NCBI RefSeq assembly: GCF_000308415.1
Contig: NZ_BAFS01000471.1
Span: 1 to 63,994, forward strand
Length of the DNA: 63,994 nucleotides
Source of the DNA: Nocardia asiatica NBRC 100129
GTDB lineage: Bacteria > Actinomycetota > Actinomycetes > Mycobacteriales > Mycobacteriaceae
Direction: 5' to 3'
This document shows, one piece after another, positions 56,255-63,994 of this stretch. Numbering within the stretch: the stretch's first letter is position 1; each line of letters opens with the position of its first letter. The position numbers and the translations under genes are program-made. The notes beneath the pieces were generated by a model. It did no database searches and was not told the origin of the DNA. It saw only the letters and a program-made list of their open reading frames with translations.

Positions 56255-56269
56255 GAGAGTTGAATTCTC
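56255..56269. promoter_or_regulatory. GAGAA-N5-TTCTC operator, copy 3 (one mismatch)
   Basis: GAGAGTTGAATTCTC matches the other copies except for one base in the left arm. It lies 22 bp before the ATG of the carboxymuconolactone-decarboxylase remnant. Confidence 0.5.
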
Positions 56270-56290
56270 TTCACTGCAGGAGAAGCCCTG

Positions 56291-56445
56291 ATGCCTCTGA
56301 CTCCACTGCCGGAGCACCAATGGGACGAAGCGGTGGACGCCGCGCTGTCCCGCATGCTGCCCGCGGAGCGCCGCAACCCGCGAGCGGCGGGAAACGCACT
56401 CGCGACGATGGTTCGCCACCCGGCCCTGACGAAGGCGTTCCTGCA
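56291..56445 (+). pseudogene. N-terminal fragment of a carboxymuconolactone-decarboxylase-family protein
   Basis: From ATG 56291, with AGGAG upstream, the frame reads PLTPLPEHQWDEAVDAALSR, MLPAERRNPRAAGNALATMV and RHPALTKAFL, the standard start of AhpD/CMD-like proteins. After about residue 51 the DNA becomes the opposite strand of an acyl-CoA dehydrogenase. The catalytic CxxC-type region never appears. It is a cut gene with its promoter site still present. Confidence 0.75.
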
Positions 56446-56640
56446 GGGCATGCGAGCCCATCACCAGCTTCGCGTACGCGTCACGGTCGAGCACGGTCCG
56501 GGGACGGAAGTCGCCGAGCAGGTCCTCGAGCCGGTCGGCGTACCCCAGCCACAACAAGGTCCGTTCGTGACCGAGCGAACCGGTGGCCACCGACCAGCCC
56601 TGGTTGGGCGCACCGATCAGGTTCGCGGCGGGCACCCTTT
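56446..56640 (-). pseudogene. middle piece of a second acyl-CoA dehydrogenase
   Basis: The minus-strand frame reads RVPAANLIGAPNQGWSVATG then SLGHERTLLWLGYADRLEDL and DRDAYAKLVMGSHALQ, the substrate-side loop and first C-terminal helices of an acyl-CoA dehydrogenase. It is joined in the 5' direction to a different acyl-CoA dehydrogenase and in the 3' direction to the CMD fragment. This is a deletion product, not a gene. Confidence 0.7.
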
Positions 56641-57446
56641 GGCCATGGACGCCGCCATTCGGCGCCGCGGATCGTCCGCGGCCAGGCACAGCGCGGCGAA
56701 ATAGCCCAGCGCCCTGGCCCGCTCGATCGCGATGTGCATGTCGGCGGCCTTGTGTTGCACCGCCTGGAACGAGCCGATGACGGTGCCGAACTGACGCCGT
56801 CCGCGCACATGGTCCAGTGCGAGGTCGAGGATGCGCTGACAGGCGCCGACAGTGGTCAGCGCCAGGCCGGTGAGCGCGTGCTGACGAGCGCGTTCGGGAT
56901 CGGCCTCGCTGCGATCGCCGTCGGTGACCCGCACGCCGGGGAAGCTCACCTCCGCGACGTGCAGGACCGGATCGAACACCGAGACACGGTTGTGGACACC
57001 GCCGCGGCGGGCACGACGAACACCCCGGCAGCGGTGACCACGGCGAACCGCTCCGCCCGGTCGCCGTCGAGAACGTTGCGCGCCGTGCCGTCCAACCGCC
57101 ATCCCGAGCCGTCGCGCCTGGCGACGACCCCGGAATAGACCGCCGCGCAGGGACGTTCGATTCGCCCCGCATCGGGGACGAGCGGCGCGAACTGGGACGT
57201 CGATGCCAGGAACGGGGTGGGGTCGGTGGCGCGGCCCAGTTCTTCGAGCACGATGCCCAACTCGACAGCGAGAGCCGGATCGGTCAGCTCGCTCCAGCCG
57301 ACGTCGACATAGGTCTGCCACAGCGAGCCGGGTTCGAGATCCTTGTCGACGATGTCCCGGATCAGCGCGGGTGGGCACTGCTTCGCCGTGACCTCCCGCG
57401 CTGTCTCGCGCAATAGTCGCTGGTCGGCGTCGAACTCGAACAGCAT
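56641..57446 (-). pseudogene. acyl-CoA dehydrogenase with frameshift and lost C-terminus
   Basis: ATG 57446 starts a normal acyl-CoA dehydrogenase (LFEFDADQRLLRETAREVTA, ALAVELGIVLEELGRATDPT, TARNVLDGDRAERFAVVTAA). Near 57000 the frame shifts and continues VFDPVLHVAEVSFPGVRVTD, LTGLALTTVGACQRILDLAL, RRQFGTVIGSFQAVQHKAAD up to AASMAKG, where the gene breaks off into another dehydrogenase. The last helices are missing. Operator copy 4 stands 42 bp upstream of its start. Confidence 0.8.
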
Positions 57447-57487
57447 GTCGACCTACTTCCCTGTCGCAGCATCGCGTGCACTGGACA

Positions 57488-57502
57488 GAGAATATCATTC
57501 TC
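57488..57502. promoter_or_regulatory. GAGAA-N5-TTCTC operator, copy 4
   Basis: GAGAATATCATTCTC with perfect 5-bp arms, upstream of the acyl-CoA dehydrogenase pseudogene at 57446 and downstream of nothing but the MarR gene end. Confidence 0.6.
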
Positions 57503-57536
57503 ATTTTGGAAAAGCGCAATTCGCCCGCAGCGGGGT

Positions 57537-58013
57537 TCAGACGACGCGCGCTTCGGAGACCCGGCTCGTCGCGCGCACGAGCGCGGCGTTCACGTCACGG
57601 ACGAAATCCAGCAGCGTCCGCAATGCCGCGTCGTCGTCCGGCAGTCCTTCGTCCAGCGCGGCGAGTTCCCCGAACAGCGGAGCCACCGCCACCTCGGCCC
57701 GGACCGCCACGAGTTCGACCCGCACCCGCCGCCGGTCCTGCGCATCCCGGCTGCGCCGCACATACCCCGCCCGTTCCAGCCGGTCGACCACCGTGGTGAT
57801 CGCGCCGCCGCGGGTGATGCCCAACCGGTCGGCCAACTGCCCCGGGGTGAGCGGCCCCAGCATGCTGAGCAGGTTCAGCGCACTGAGATCGGTCACCGTG
57901 ATGCCGAGCCGCCCGGCGACCGCCGAATGGAACACCACCGTCTGGGTGGCCTGCTTCCGCAATTCCTCGCGTAGCGCGCCCAAGAACTCGTCCCGCGTAC
58001 TCGGCGCCGCCAT
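57537..58013 (-). CDS. MarR-family regulator
   Basis: A 158-aa winged-helix regulator. The core reads GITVTDLSALNLLSMLGPLT then PGQLADRLGITRGGAITTVV and DRLERAGYVRRSRDAQDRRR, the MarR recognition helix and wing. The ends are helical for dimerisation. MarR proteins respond to phenolic ligands. The ATG at 58013 has GGAGGGAG seven bases upstream. The 261 bases between it and the divergent small secreted protein gene hold the likely operators, but no clear palindrome was found. Confidence 0.88.
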   Translation of the reverse strand: MAAPSTRDEFLGALREELRKQATQTVVFHSAVAGRLGITVTDLSALNLLSMLGPLTPGQLADRLGITRGGAITTVVDRLERAGYVRRSRDAQDRRRVRVELVAVRAEVAVAPLFGELAALDEGLPDDDAALRTLLDFVRDVNAALVRATSRVSEARVV

Positions 58014-58274
58014 CGCGTCTCCCTCCGTCAGATCTCTCCATATTCGAGATACTCTGCGAGCGAGAATAACTGTGACACGGCGACTGCGCCGGAACTCGCG
58101 TAGAACGTGCTCCGCCCGAGGTTCCGACCCTTGCGGACGACTCCAGGTAGCGAGGTAATTGAGGAGACGGACGTGAATCCCGTCCGTCGTCGAATCCCCG
58201 ATTCGGCGACCGGCGTCCGTCGGCAACCGAATCGCCGGAAGGGGCGCCCGGCACACACGACAGCGAGGTGCGAT

Positions 58275-58472
58275 ATGAACGAGAAGGTGCGTGCGACGGC
58301 GGCGACCCTGGCGATTGCCTCCGGCATCGTCATCGGGTCGGGCGTGGCATCGGCCGAACCGGCCACCACGGCCACGCAGCAAGCCATGGCCGGATTCTCG
58401 GCCCCACCGTGCTTGCCCTTGATCCTCCCGCCCGCGGTGAACGTCAACGCGTTCTTGATCTGCCTCGCTTGA
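58275..58472 (+). CDS. small secreted protein
   Basis: A 65-aa protein. A clear signal peptide (VRATAATLAIASGIVIGSGV, then ASAEPATT) leaves a mature peptide of about 35 residues with two cysteines: APPCLPLILPPAVNVNAFLI then CLA. The end is very hydrophobic. Such small exported peptides are common in Nocardia and mostly unstudied. The ATG has GAGG eight bases upstream. It is divergent from the MarR gene. Confidence 0.65.
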   Translation: MNEKVRATAATLAIASGIVIGSGVASAEPATTATQQAMAGFSAPPCLPLILPPAVNVNAFLICLA

Positions 58473-58544
58473 GGCTCGCGCCTCGAACCGGTCCGTAGGC
58501 ACAAACTCCGCCTCGCCGAGAGAAGCCCCGGCACCTAGGAGCTG

Positions 58545-58655
58545 GCGGCGGGCGCGAGTGCGCCGATTGCCCTCGTGCATGGCCTGAACCTGCGCCACCG
58601 GGATGGTATGCCCCTCGGCGAGCGGGCCCAGCGGCCGTCGCTCAATGGAGTTCAT
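58545..58655 (-). pseudogene. tail remnant of a LigD polymerase-domain protein
   Basis: The frame EGHTIPVAQVQAMHEGNRRT, then RARRQ, closely matches the last residues of the intact LigD-type protein at 60003-60956 (EGHTIPVARVQAMHEGKRRA). It starts at an ATG (58655) but the rest of the domain is absent. It is most likely the leftover end of a second copy or of a local duplication, 1.4 kb away in the same orientation. Confidence 0.6.
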
Positions 58656-58694
58656 CGTTCCCAGCGCCCGCGAACCTGACGAATTTCTTTCCCC

Positions 58695-58723
58695 CCCGGC
58701 GCATCGTCGGGCGATGCGCCGGG
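58695..58723 (-). terminator. strong hairpin after the VOC gene
   Basis: CCCGGCGCATCG (58695-58706), loop TCGGG, CGATGCGCCGGG (58712-58723): perfect 12-bp arms, 20 bp after the VOC stop on the minus strand. There is no U-run, as is usual here. Confidence 0.65.
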
Positions 58724-58742
58724 AGACGAGTTCACCGTTCGA

Positions 58743-59123
58743 TCACGCCGTGGGCGCTGGACTGAACACGCCGAAATGATTGCCGGAAGTGTCCAGCAGA
58801 TCGGCTGATATCAGACCGTCCGCGCTGGTGACGGGCGCGGTCAGCACCTTGGCGCCCAAGGCCTCGGCTGCCGCGATGGTGGCCGCGACATCCTCTACGA
58901 CCACCAGGAAGGTGGCGTGATTGGCCGCGCTGTCGGGAGTGTGCGCGACACCGCCGCTCGGTGCCTCGCTGCCGGGGTAGTGGATCAGTTCGTACCCGTC
59001 GTCACCGCTCGGGTACGGGGTGAAGGACCAGCCGAACAATTCGCCGTAGAACTCCTTGATCTGCTCGGGCTTGTCACTGCCGACCTGAAACCAGGTCACG
59101 GTGTTGTACGGGGGAGTGCTCAT
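58743..59123 (-). CDS. VOC-family protein (CFP32-like)
   Basis: A 126-aa single-domain vicinal oxygen chelate protein. It reads VTWFQVGSDKPEQIKEFYGE, LFGWSFTPYPSGDDGYEL, NHATFLVVVEDVAATIAAAE and ends SGNHFGVFSPA. The pattern resembles half of the duplicated mycobacterial CFP30/CFP32 glyoxalase-like proteins. It needs dimerisation to form an active site. The ATG at 59123 is upstream of a WYL-regulator gene in the same direction, with 92 bp between. Confidence 0.85.
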   Translation of the reverse strand: MSTPPYNTVTWFQVGSDKPEQIKEFYGELFGWSFTPYPSGDDGYELIHYPGSEAPSGGVAHTPDSAANHATFLVVVEDVAATIAAAEALGAKVLTAPVTSADGLISADLLDTSGNHFGVFSPAPTA

Positions 59124-59215
59124 TGATCATCTCCGGAATCTCGGGGGTCGTGATCTTGCCGAACCACGATCTCCCGCCCCGGCGACAACCCCCTGTCGGT
59201 GTTTCCGAATCGGCT

Positions 59216-59917
59216 CTACAGCGCGACGACCCGAAGCCCGGTAGCCGGAATGTCCCAAGCCGACCCGTCGAACGGACGGTGCGGCGCGGACAGTTCGGTC
59301 GCCGCCGCCGCCGTGATCCGGTCCAGGCGGAAACAGCGCGGGCTGTCGCGCAATCTGCACCGAGCCGCCAGGTACCAGCCGTTGACCCCGTGCACCAAGG
59401 CGAACGGCTCGACCTCGCGTTCGGTATGCGCGCCGAACCGGTCGAGGTAGCCGATCCGCAGCACTCTGCCGATTTCGATGGCTCGTTCGATCACCGCCGG
59501 GATCTCGCGGTCGGGCTGTGCGTCGTCGCTGGTCAGCAATCGGATCCGCGCGGCGAGATCGCGTGCGGCGACCGCGTCGCGTTCCGGCAGCACCGCCACG
59601 ATCTTGCGCAGCGCGCTGTGGCCCGCCCGCTCGAACGGGCCACCACGATGACGGGCCAACGCGACCGCCAGCGCGACGGTCTCGGCAGGTGTGAGATTCA
59701 GCGGCGGCAAGGACATGCTTTTGTCCAGCGCGTACCCGCCGCGCCTGCCGACATCGGCGTAGATCGGAATACCGGCCTGCTGCAGCGCGCAGATATCCCG
59801 TTCGATCGTCCGGACGCTCACCTCGTATCGCTCGGCCAACTCGCGGGCGCTGCGCAATCGCGGCGAGATCGCCCGAAGCTCTTCGACTATCGCGTACAGC
59901 CGATCGGTCCGGTTCAC
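59216..59917 (-). CDS. WYL-domain (YafY-type) transcriptional regulator
   Basis: A 233-aa regulator. The N-terminal HTH_11 domain reads RTDRLYAIVEELRAISPRLR, SARELAERYEVSVRTIERDI and CALQQAGIPIYADVGRRGGY. The WYL-type domain (about residues 125-215) contains IERAIEIGRVLRIGYLDRFG and VEPFALVHGVNGWYLAARCR, with the signature present as GWYL. It ends with a short C-terminal part. I use the GTG at 59917. It precedes the VOC gene and probably controls it. Confidence 0.88.
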   Translation of the reverse strand: MNRTDRLYAIVEELRAISPRLRSARELAERYEVSVRTIERDICALQQAGIPIYADVGRRGGYALDKSMSLPPLNLTPAETVALAVALARHRGGPFERAGHSALRKIVAVLPERDAVAARDLAARIRLLTSDDAQPDREIPAVIERAIEIGRVLRIGYLDRFGAHTEREVEPFALVHGVNGWYLAARCRLRDSPRCFRLDRITAAAATELSAPHRPFDGSAWDIPATGLRVVAL

Positions 59918-60002
59918 GCGGTCACCGTAGCGCCGCACACCGACACATCGGCCGCAGTTCTCAGCTCCACGGAATCCGATGCCGGAATCCGCTCGCAGCG
60001 TG

Positions 60003-60956
60003 TTATTCGCCCCGCCGGGCTCTCGCGCGTCGCTTGCCTTCGTGCATGGCCTGCACCCGGGCCACCGGAATCGTGTGGCCCTCCTCGACCAGGTCCCGAG
60101 GAAGTTTCTGTGGGGCGGGCATTTCCGTCGCCCAGGGGTCGTCGTCACCGATCAGGCCGGGCACGGTCCGCAGCGTGAAATCGGCCGGTGTCACGTCGTC
60201 GAGGTCCGACCAGCGCAGCGGGAAGGACACGGTGACGCCCGGCCGGATACGCGGGCTGTAGGCCGCGGCCACGGTGGCGCCGCCGGCGCGGGTTGCGTCG
60301 AGGAAGACCTTGCCGTGGCGGTCTTCGCGGATGAAGGCGGTCGTGCCGACGGAGGGATCGATGCGTTCGGCACGGGCCGCGACCGCCCGCGTGGCCGCGG
60401 CTGCGTCCTCGACGTCGAGACCCGCCACCACCGGCACGAAGACATGCAGCCCTTTGGACCCGCTCGTCTTCACCGCACCGGCCAACCCGTCGGCGGCCAG
60501 CGCATCCCGGATCAGCCGCGCACCGGCCACCGCGTCAGCGAAAGTCTGACCCGGTGACGGATCGAGATCGAGCACGAGATGCGTCGGTTCCGGCGCGGAA
60601 TCCGCGAGGAACAAGGTCGGGTGATACTCGACCGCGCGCTGATTACCGAACCAGATCAGTGTCCGCAGGTCATCACACAGCGCGTAGGTGATCTCCCGCC
60701 GCGAACTCTCCGCCCAGACCTTCCTCCGCGCTACCCACTCCGGCGTGTACTTCGGGAGGTTTTTCTGGGTGAACGGCTCCTGCCCCGGCCGCACCCGCAC
60801 CACCGAGAGCGGCCGTCCGCGCAGCACCCTCAGCAACCGTTCCCCGGCGAACTCCAGATAGTCCACCAGATCCCGTTTGCTCGCCGCGGCCCCGTCGAAC
60901 AACGGCTGATCGAGATTGGACAGTTCGACCCCGTGACGCTGCTCGCCTCCCGCCAT
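60003..60956 (-). CDS. LigD-type polymerase-domain protein (NHEJ primase-polymerase)
   Basis: A 317-aa stand-alone polymerase domain of the archaeo-eukaryotic primase superfamily. The metal motif is THLVLDLDPSPGQTFADAV with Asp-Leu-Asp near residue 127, followed by VKTSGSKGLHVFVPVVAGL and YSPRIRPGVTVSFPLRWSDL. These enzymes fill gaps with NTPs during non-homologous end joining. No Ku or ATP-dependent ligase gene lies in the window. The ATG at 60956 has GGGGGAGGG with a normal spacing. A tail remnant of a close relative occurs at 58545. Confidence 0.88.
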   Translation of the reverse strand: MAGGEQRHGVELSNLDQPLFDGAAASKRDLVDYLEFAGERLLRVLRGRPLSVVRVRPGQEPFTQKNLPKYTPEWVARRKVWAESSRREITYALCDDLRTLIWFGNQRAVEYHPTLFLADSAPEPTHLVLDLDPSPGQTFADAVAGARLIRDALAADGLAGAVKTSGSKGLHVFVPVVAGLDVEDAAAATRAVAARAERIDPSVGTTAFIREDRHGKVFLDATRAGGATVAAAYSPRIRPGVTVSFPLRWSDLDDVTPADFTLRTVPGLIGDDDPWATEMPAPQKLPRDLVEEGHTIPVARVQAMHEGKRRARARRGE

Positions 60957-60997
60957 CGCTCCACCCTCCCCCACCACCGGGCGCCGGTCAATCACCG

Positions 60998-61678
60998 GAG
61001 GTGGCGAACGTTGGATTCCCGTCGGGTCAGGAATCGGGTTCGATCTTCCAGGTGGACAGCGAGACGCCGTAACCCCCGATGCACGAACTTCTCGTAGGTG
61101 TTGCAGGCGATGGTCGCCGACACGTCCTTCAGCGTGAAATGACCGATGGACCAGTCACCGCCGGGTCCTTCTCGAACCGATAGTCGAAACCGGCGATCGG
61201 GCCGAGTGCGCGATCCAGGTCCAGCTCCCTGAGCCCGGCCTCCACGTGCTGCTGCCAGACGCCGTCGCCGGCCAGCTGGATCGATCAGCGTGTCCACTGT
61301 GAACGCGCCGGCGTCGCGCGGTCGTACCGTCGCGATCAGCCGGTCGTTGCTGCGGGTGGCGACCGTGACCGACACTGCGACCCCGCGGAATTCACCGTGG
61401 AGTTCGAGGGTGACGTCGCCTTGGCGTCGCGCGGTGATCGTCACCCCGCCGACCGTGACAGTCGCCGGCAAATCGTTCGGCCACGGCTGGTCGGCGCAGG
61501 TCAGTGCCAACGTCAACCTGTCTGCGTCCCGGCCGATCTCCGGCCGCCTCGAATCCGCGGTGCCCGCGAGTGTGTGCTCGCCGAAGGTGGAGAGCATGTC
61601 ACGCAGCGGAGTCGGCAGCTCGGTGTCGTCTCGATCGAGCACCAGTGGGGTACCGAGGCCGGCCAGATGGGCCTGCAA
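60998..61678 (-). pseudogene. uncharacterised protein broken by three indels
   Basis: A reading frame with the start of an unknown protein (GLGTPLVLDRDDTELPTPLR, LTLALTCADQPWPNDLPATV, VTVATRSNDRLIATVRPRDA). At GATCCAG near 61280 an extra C moves the sense to another frame (LAGDGVWQQHVEAGLRELDL), it returns near CCCGG at 61168 (GGDWSIGHFTLKDVSATIAC), and at GGGGG near 61068 it shifts again to GYGVSLSTWKIEPDS-stop. There is no ATG; TTG 61678 would be the start. All three lie in short G/C runs, so error is possible. Confidence 0.5.
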
Positions 61679-61976
61679 GGCATCCAGACAAATCCAGGAT
61701 ATTACACTCCCATTGACAGAATGGTGACCAGTTCGCGCGGACGTGGTTCAGCCCGTCGAGCCGACTGGAAGTCCTGACGTGCATCCCGCACCGGCCACGC
61801 ACCGCCGCAGCTGACGCTCCGGCAGCCTGGTCACAACATCGCTCGAAGTGATCGTGAACGGATCGGCAGAAGCCGCTGATGGGCGAGAACCGGCATGTAG
61901 CCACGGCGCACTGCCGACCGGGAGCTGTCCGCCGACCAGCCCCGTGCCATGACGTCGGGGAAGCCGGTGGCGGCGG

Positions 61977-63599
61977 TCAGCCTCTCAGGTCGCGGCGGGT
62001 GTAGCCGTACAGTCCGATCGCTGCCATGGCAGCGGCGATGGTGGTGAGCGCGGCACTCTCGGCCCAGCTCGGTGCGGCGTCGGGTACGGCGGCGAGATGA
62101 GCGAACGGCGAGATCTCGCGGATCCAGGCCGGTGCGCCGGTGCTCTGGACCATGACGTCGAGGAGGAATCCCCCGGCGACGGGCACTGCCCCGATCAGGC
62201 CGACGGCATCGGGGTACCAGCCCAGTGCCAGTACCGCGGCACCGAGCGCGAGCAGAGCCACCGGGGCGACGTTGGCGGCACCGGCGAGGGCCGCACCCAG
62301 GCCCAGCGGTGCACCGGTGAGCACCGCACCAGCCCACATCGCGACCGCGGCGGTGCACAGAAGAACTCCGAGACCCGTGGTGGTAACGGCGATTTCGGTC
62401 CCTGCCAAACGGTATCGCGACAGTGGCAGAGCGTGCAGGGCGGTCCAGCGACGCGCTTTCTCATCGGCGGCCAACGCTGCGATCCGGACAGCGGTGTAGA
62501 GCCCGGCCGGGATGGCGAGCAGCGCGAACAACGCCGCGGCGAACCCGGAAGCCGACCCGAGGCCACCGAAACCGGCTGTAGCCGCGAGCTCGGCGAAACG
62601 CGGATTCTCCGCGAAGAATTCGAGGATCGAGGAGATCAAGGCACCGATCAGCAGGAAGTAGGCGGCGATCCCGATTACCCACCCGATGGTGGGCACAAGA
62701 GCACGGCGCACAGCGAAACCGGCCACCGAGCCGAGCAGACGGGTCCGCGCAGGCCGGGTGTCGGACAGAGCGACCACCGCGCCGCCGAGGTCGCGACCGG
62801 CGGCGGCCGTGAGAGCGCACACGGCGGGCACGATGGTGAACACCAGCAAGACGAGCAATGGCCCAACCCGGTTCTCCGCGTACGGAGCGCTGCGGGCGGC
62901 GAGGCCGAACGGGGTAAGCCATGCGGTCCAGGCGAGTGCCGCGATACCGTCGGCGAGCATCCGCAGCAGCAGGCACACCCCGAGCACAGCAGTGGAGAGA
63001 CCGGTGGCCGCTGCCCGTGACGGCAACAGTTGCGCGGCAAGCGATCCCACGCCCGCGAAGAACGCGGTCGTGCCGGATACCGATGCCGCGTGCAGGACCG
63101 CACCGGTTGGGTCGGTACCGGTCACGACCAGCCCGGCCGCTACCCCGAGACCGATCGCGACGGCGGCGAGCCACAGCGTTACGACACAGCGCGCGAGCAG
63201 GTCCGTTCGGCGCAGCCTGCCGCTCAGCAACAGCTCCCAATGCCCCGCCTCTTCCTCGCCGCGGGTGATCCGGGTCGCGACCAGCAGCGCCCACACGCCG
63301 CACAGCACCAGGACGGGCGTACCGGTGCGCCAGACGGTGAAGCCGCCGGGATCGTCGAGAGCGAGCGGAGCGCCGAACAGGATACGCACGGCGGGGTTCC
63401 CGGCCAGGGCGTGCAAGGCATCGGAGTCGATGCTGTCGGCGAAGGTGGTGCGGTACTGGGTCGCGACCAAAGCCGACATGCCGGCGGAGGTGAGCGCGAC
63501 GATCGCCGCGCCGCGCTGTGCCTGGCGCCGAATGAGCCCGGCCGCAGCGGGCCCCGGCGCGAAGACGTGCACCGGATGCGGGCCGACGGCGGCGGTCAT
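61977..63599 (-). CDS. ABC-2-type exporter permease
   Basis: A 540-aa polytopic protein with about twelve hydrophobic helices in two homologous halves, of the kind named exporters of polyketide antibiotics. Typical blocks: LLVATRITRGEEEAGHWELL, LLSGRLRRTDLLARCVVTLW and in the second half YTAVRIAALAADEKARRWTA, LHALPLSRYRLAGTEI. The cytoplasmic loops RGEEEAG and ADEKARR are the conserved couplers to the ATPase. The ATG overlaps the end of the ATP-binding gene as ATGA. The substrate is unknown. Confidence 0.85.
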   Translation of the reverse strand: MTAAVGPHPVHVFAPGPAAAGLIRRQAQRGAAIVALTSAGMSALVATQYRTTFADSIDSDALHALAGNPAVRILFGAPLALDDPGGFTVWRTGTPVLVLCGVWALLVATRITRGEEEAGHWELLLSGRLRRTDLLARCVVTLWLAAVAIGLGVAAGLVVTGTDPTGAVLHAASVSGTTAFFAGVGSLAAQLLPSRAAATGLSTAVLGVCLLLRMLADGIAALAWTAWLTPFGLAARSAPYAENRVGPLLVLLVFTIVPAVCALTAAAGRDLGGAVVALSDTRPARTRLLGSVAGFAVRRALVPTIGWVIGIAAYFLLIGALISSILEFFAENPRFAELAATAGFGGLGSASGFAAALFALLAIPAGLYTAVRIAALAADEKARRWTALHALPLSRYRLAGTEIAVTTTGLGVLLCTAAVAMWAGAVLTGAPLGLGAALAGAANVAPVALLALGAAVLALGWYPDAVGLIGAVPVAGGFLLDVMVQSTGAPAWIREISPFAHLAAVPDAAPSWAESAALTTIAAAMAAIGLYGYTRRDLRG

Positions 63600-63994
63600 C
63601 GCCGCGCCTGCCCGTAGTAGTCGAGGAAGATCTCCTCGAGGGTGGGCTCGCGCGAGGACAGCGCCGTTACCTGCGCCGCGGCGAGCGCGCGCAGCGCCGG
63701 CGCCGCGGGCCCGGACAGGGTGAACCGCATCCGCCCCTGGTCGAGCGCTTCGACAGCCTCGACACCGTCCACATCACTCAACGTCGGCGCCTCGCCCTGG
63801 TAGGCGATTTCCACGATGGTGCGGTGCAGCCGGCGTAGCTCGGCGAGGGTCGCGATTTCCGCCAGGCGGCCGGAGCGCAGGATCGCGACCCGATCGCACA
63901 ACGCCTCGACCTCGCCGAGCATGTGTGAACTCAGAAACACCGTTTGCCCGCGTTCCCGTGCTTCGGCGACGCAGTGCCGGAACTCGCGTTCCAT
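63596..63994 (-). CDS. ABC transporter ATP-binding protein, cut by window edge
   Basis: The C-terminal 132 residues of an ABC ATPase of the DrrA type. Visible are the D-loop/H-loop block TVFLSSHMLGEVEALCDRVA with the switch His, then ILRSGRLAEIATLAELRRLH, and a C-terminal extension ending TLEEIFLDYYGQARR, the DrrA/NatA-type tail. Walker A, the signature motif and Walker B lie beyond the window. It is coupled to the permease gene by a 4-bp overlap. Confidence 0.85.
   Translation of the reverse strand: MEREFRHCVAEARERGQTVFLSSHMLGEVEALCDRVAILRSGRLAEIATLAELRRLHRTIVEIAYQGEAPTLSDVDGVEAVEALDQGRMRFTLSGPAAPALRALAAAQVTALSSREPTLEEIFLDYYGQARR

Noticed and set aside
52014..56263. Very long plus-strand ORFs (693 and 723 aa) opposite SCO2521-2524
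   Set aside because: Antisense frames kept open by high GC. The minus-strand genes have family motifs, tight spacing and starts.
1..63994. tRNA, rRNA, riboswitch or CRISPR features
   Set aside because: No cloverleaf with a T-loop GTTCRA pattern, rRNA core sequence, known riboswitch core or regularly spaced repeat was recognised by eye. A dedicated RNA search could still find a short ncRNA.

Overview
The window is one contig piece from a very GC-rich actinomycete. The gene set fits a mycolic-acid actinobacterium, most likely Nocardia or a close relative: a LigD-type polymerase-domain protein, a cvn conservon, an LppV-like lipoprotein, Tat-exported dye-decolorizing peroxidases, ECF41 sigma factor, SCO2521-SCO2524 genes, many GTG starts and several apparently leaderless genes. 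The genus is inferred from gene content and base composition only. No tRNA, rRNA, CRISPR array, insertion sequence or replication origin was seen.

Layout. 0-5 kb: a LOG-like protein, a BrnT/BrnA-like toxin-antitoxin pair with its own palindromic operator, and a response regulator - histidine kinase - DUF4173-type membrane protein operon. 5-8.7 kb: secreted lipase and divergent TetR regulator sharing a palindrome, a nuclease/phosphatase-family protein and a SUMF1-type protein. 8.8-11.8 kb: histidine-rich membrane protein, PCu(A)C copper chaperone and Tat DyP peroxidase. 12-15 kb: a HEAT protein with a MerR-HEAT regulator, then an NADH dehydrogenase-like flavoprotein preceded by a perfect 17-bp inverted repeat with a Rex-like core. 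15-20 kb: stress genes (two-domain USP, a frameshifted USP, a frameshifted TetR, PAS-ANTAR protein, Hsp20 with a CIRCE element). 20.6-27.3 kb: GlxA/AdpA-like regulator with AdpA-type sites, HD-SnoaL fusion, second Tat DyP, hydrolase, HAD protein, GT87 membrane glycosyltransferase. 27.3-33.4 kb: a gutted metallophosphoesterase, lipoprotein, ECF41 sigma factor with a self-type promoter, and a double-MerR regulator divergent from an erythromycin-esterase-like gene.

34.2-37.6 kb holds the most unusual locus: a flavin-dependent halogenase next to a 625-aa fusion of a chorismate-lyase-like domain to a class II DAHP-synthase-like domain that has lost most catalytic residues. The pair sits alone between two long gene-free stretches. 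Chorismate lyase plus flavin halogenase is the logic of known halophenol pathways (Bmp5/Bmp6, ambigol), so a small halogenated-hydroxybenzoate or halophenol pathway is the leading hypothesis.

38.4-41.6 kb is a partial conservon (CvnA, CvnB, CvnC without the CvnD GTPase). 41.6-47.4 kb carries a GMC oxidoreductase, a lipoprotein lipase and small unknowns. 47.5-50 kb and 56.2-57.5 kb hold wreckage of an acyl-CoA/steroid-type catabolic gene set (two acyl-CoA dehydrogenase remnants plus a third fragment, an SDR, a carboxymuconolactone-decarboxylase N-terminus) around an intact TetR gene. Four copies of GAGAR-N5-TTCTC lie in front of these genes and the regulator, so the regulon outlived its enzymes. 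Between the two halves sit a GNAT acetyltransferase, a membrane protein and the complete SCO2521-SCO2524 cluster of unknown function with a variant P-loop ATPase. 57.5-64 kb: MarR, a small secreted protein, two LigD-related sequences (one a tail remnant), VOC and WYL proteins, a gene with three apparent indels, and an ABC exporter cut by the window edge.

About a dozen pseudogenes or gene tails occur in 64 kb. Several indels lie in short G/C runs, so part of this may be base-calling error. The deletions and chimeric junctions cannot be explained that way.
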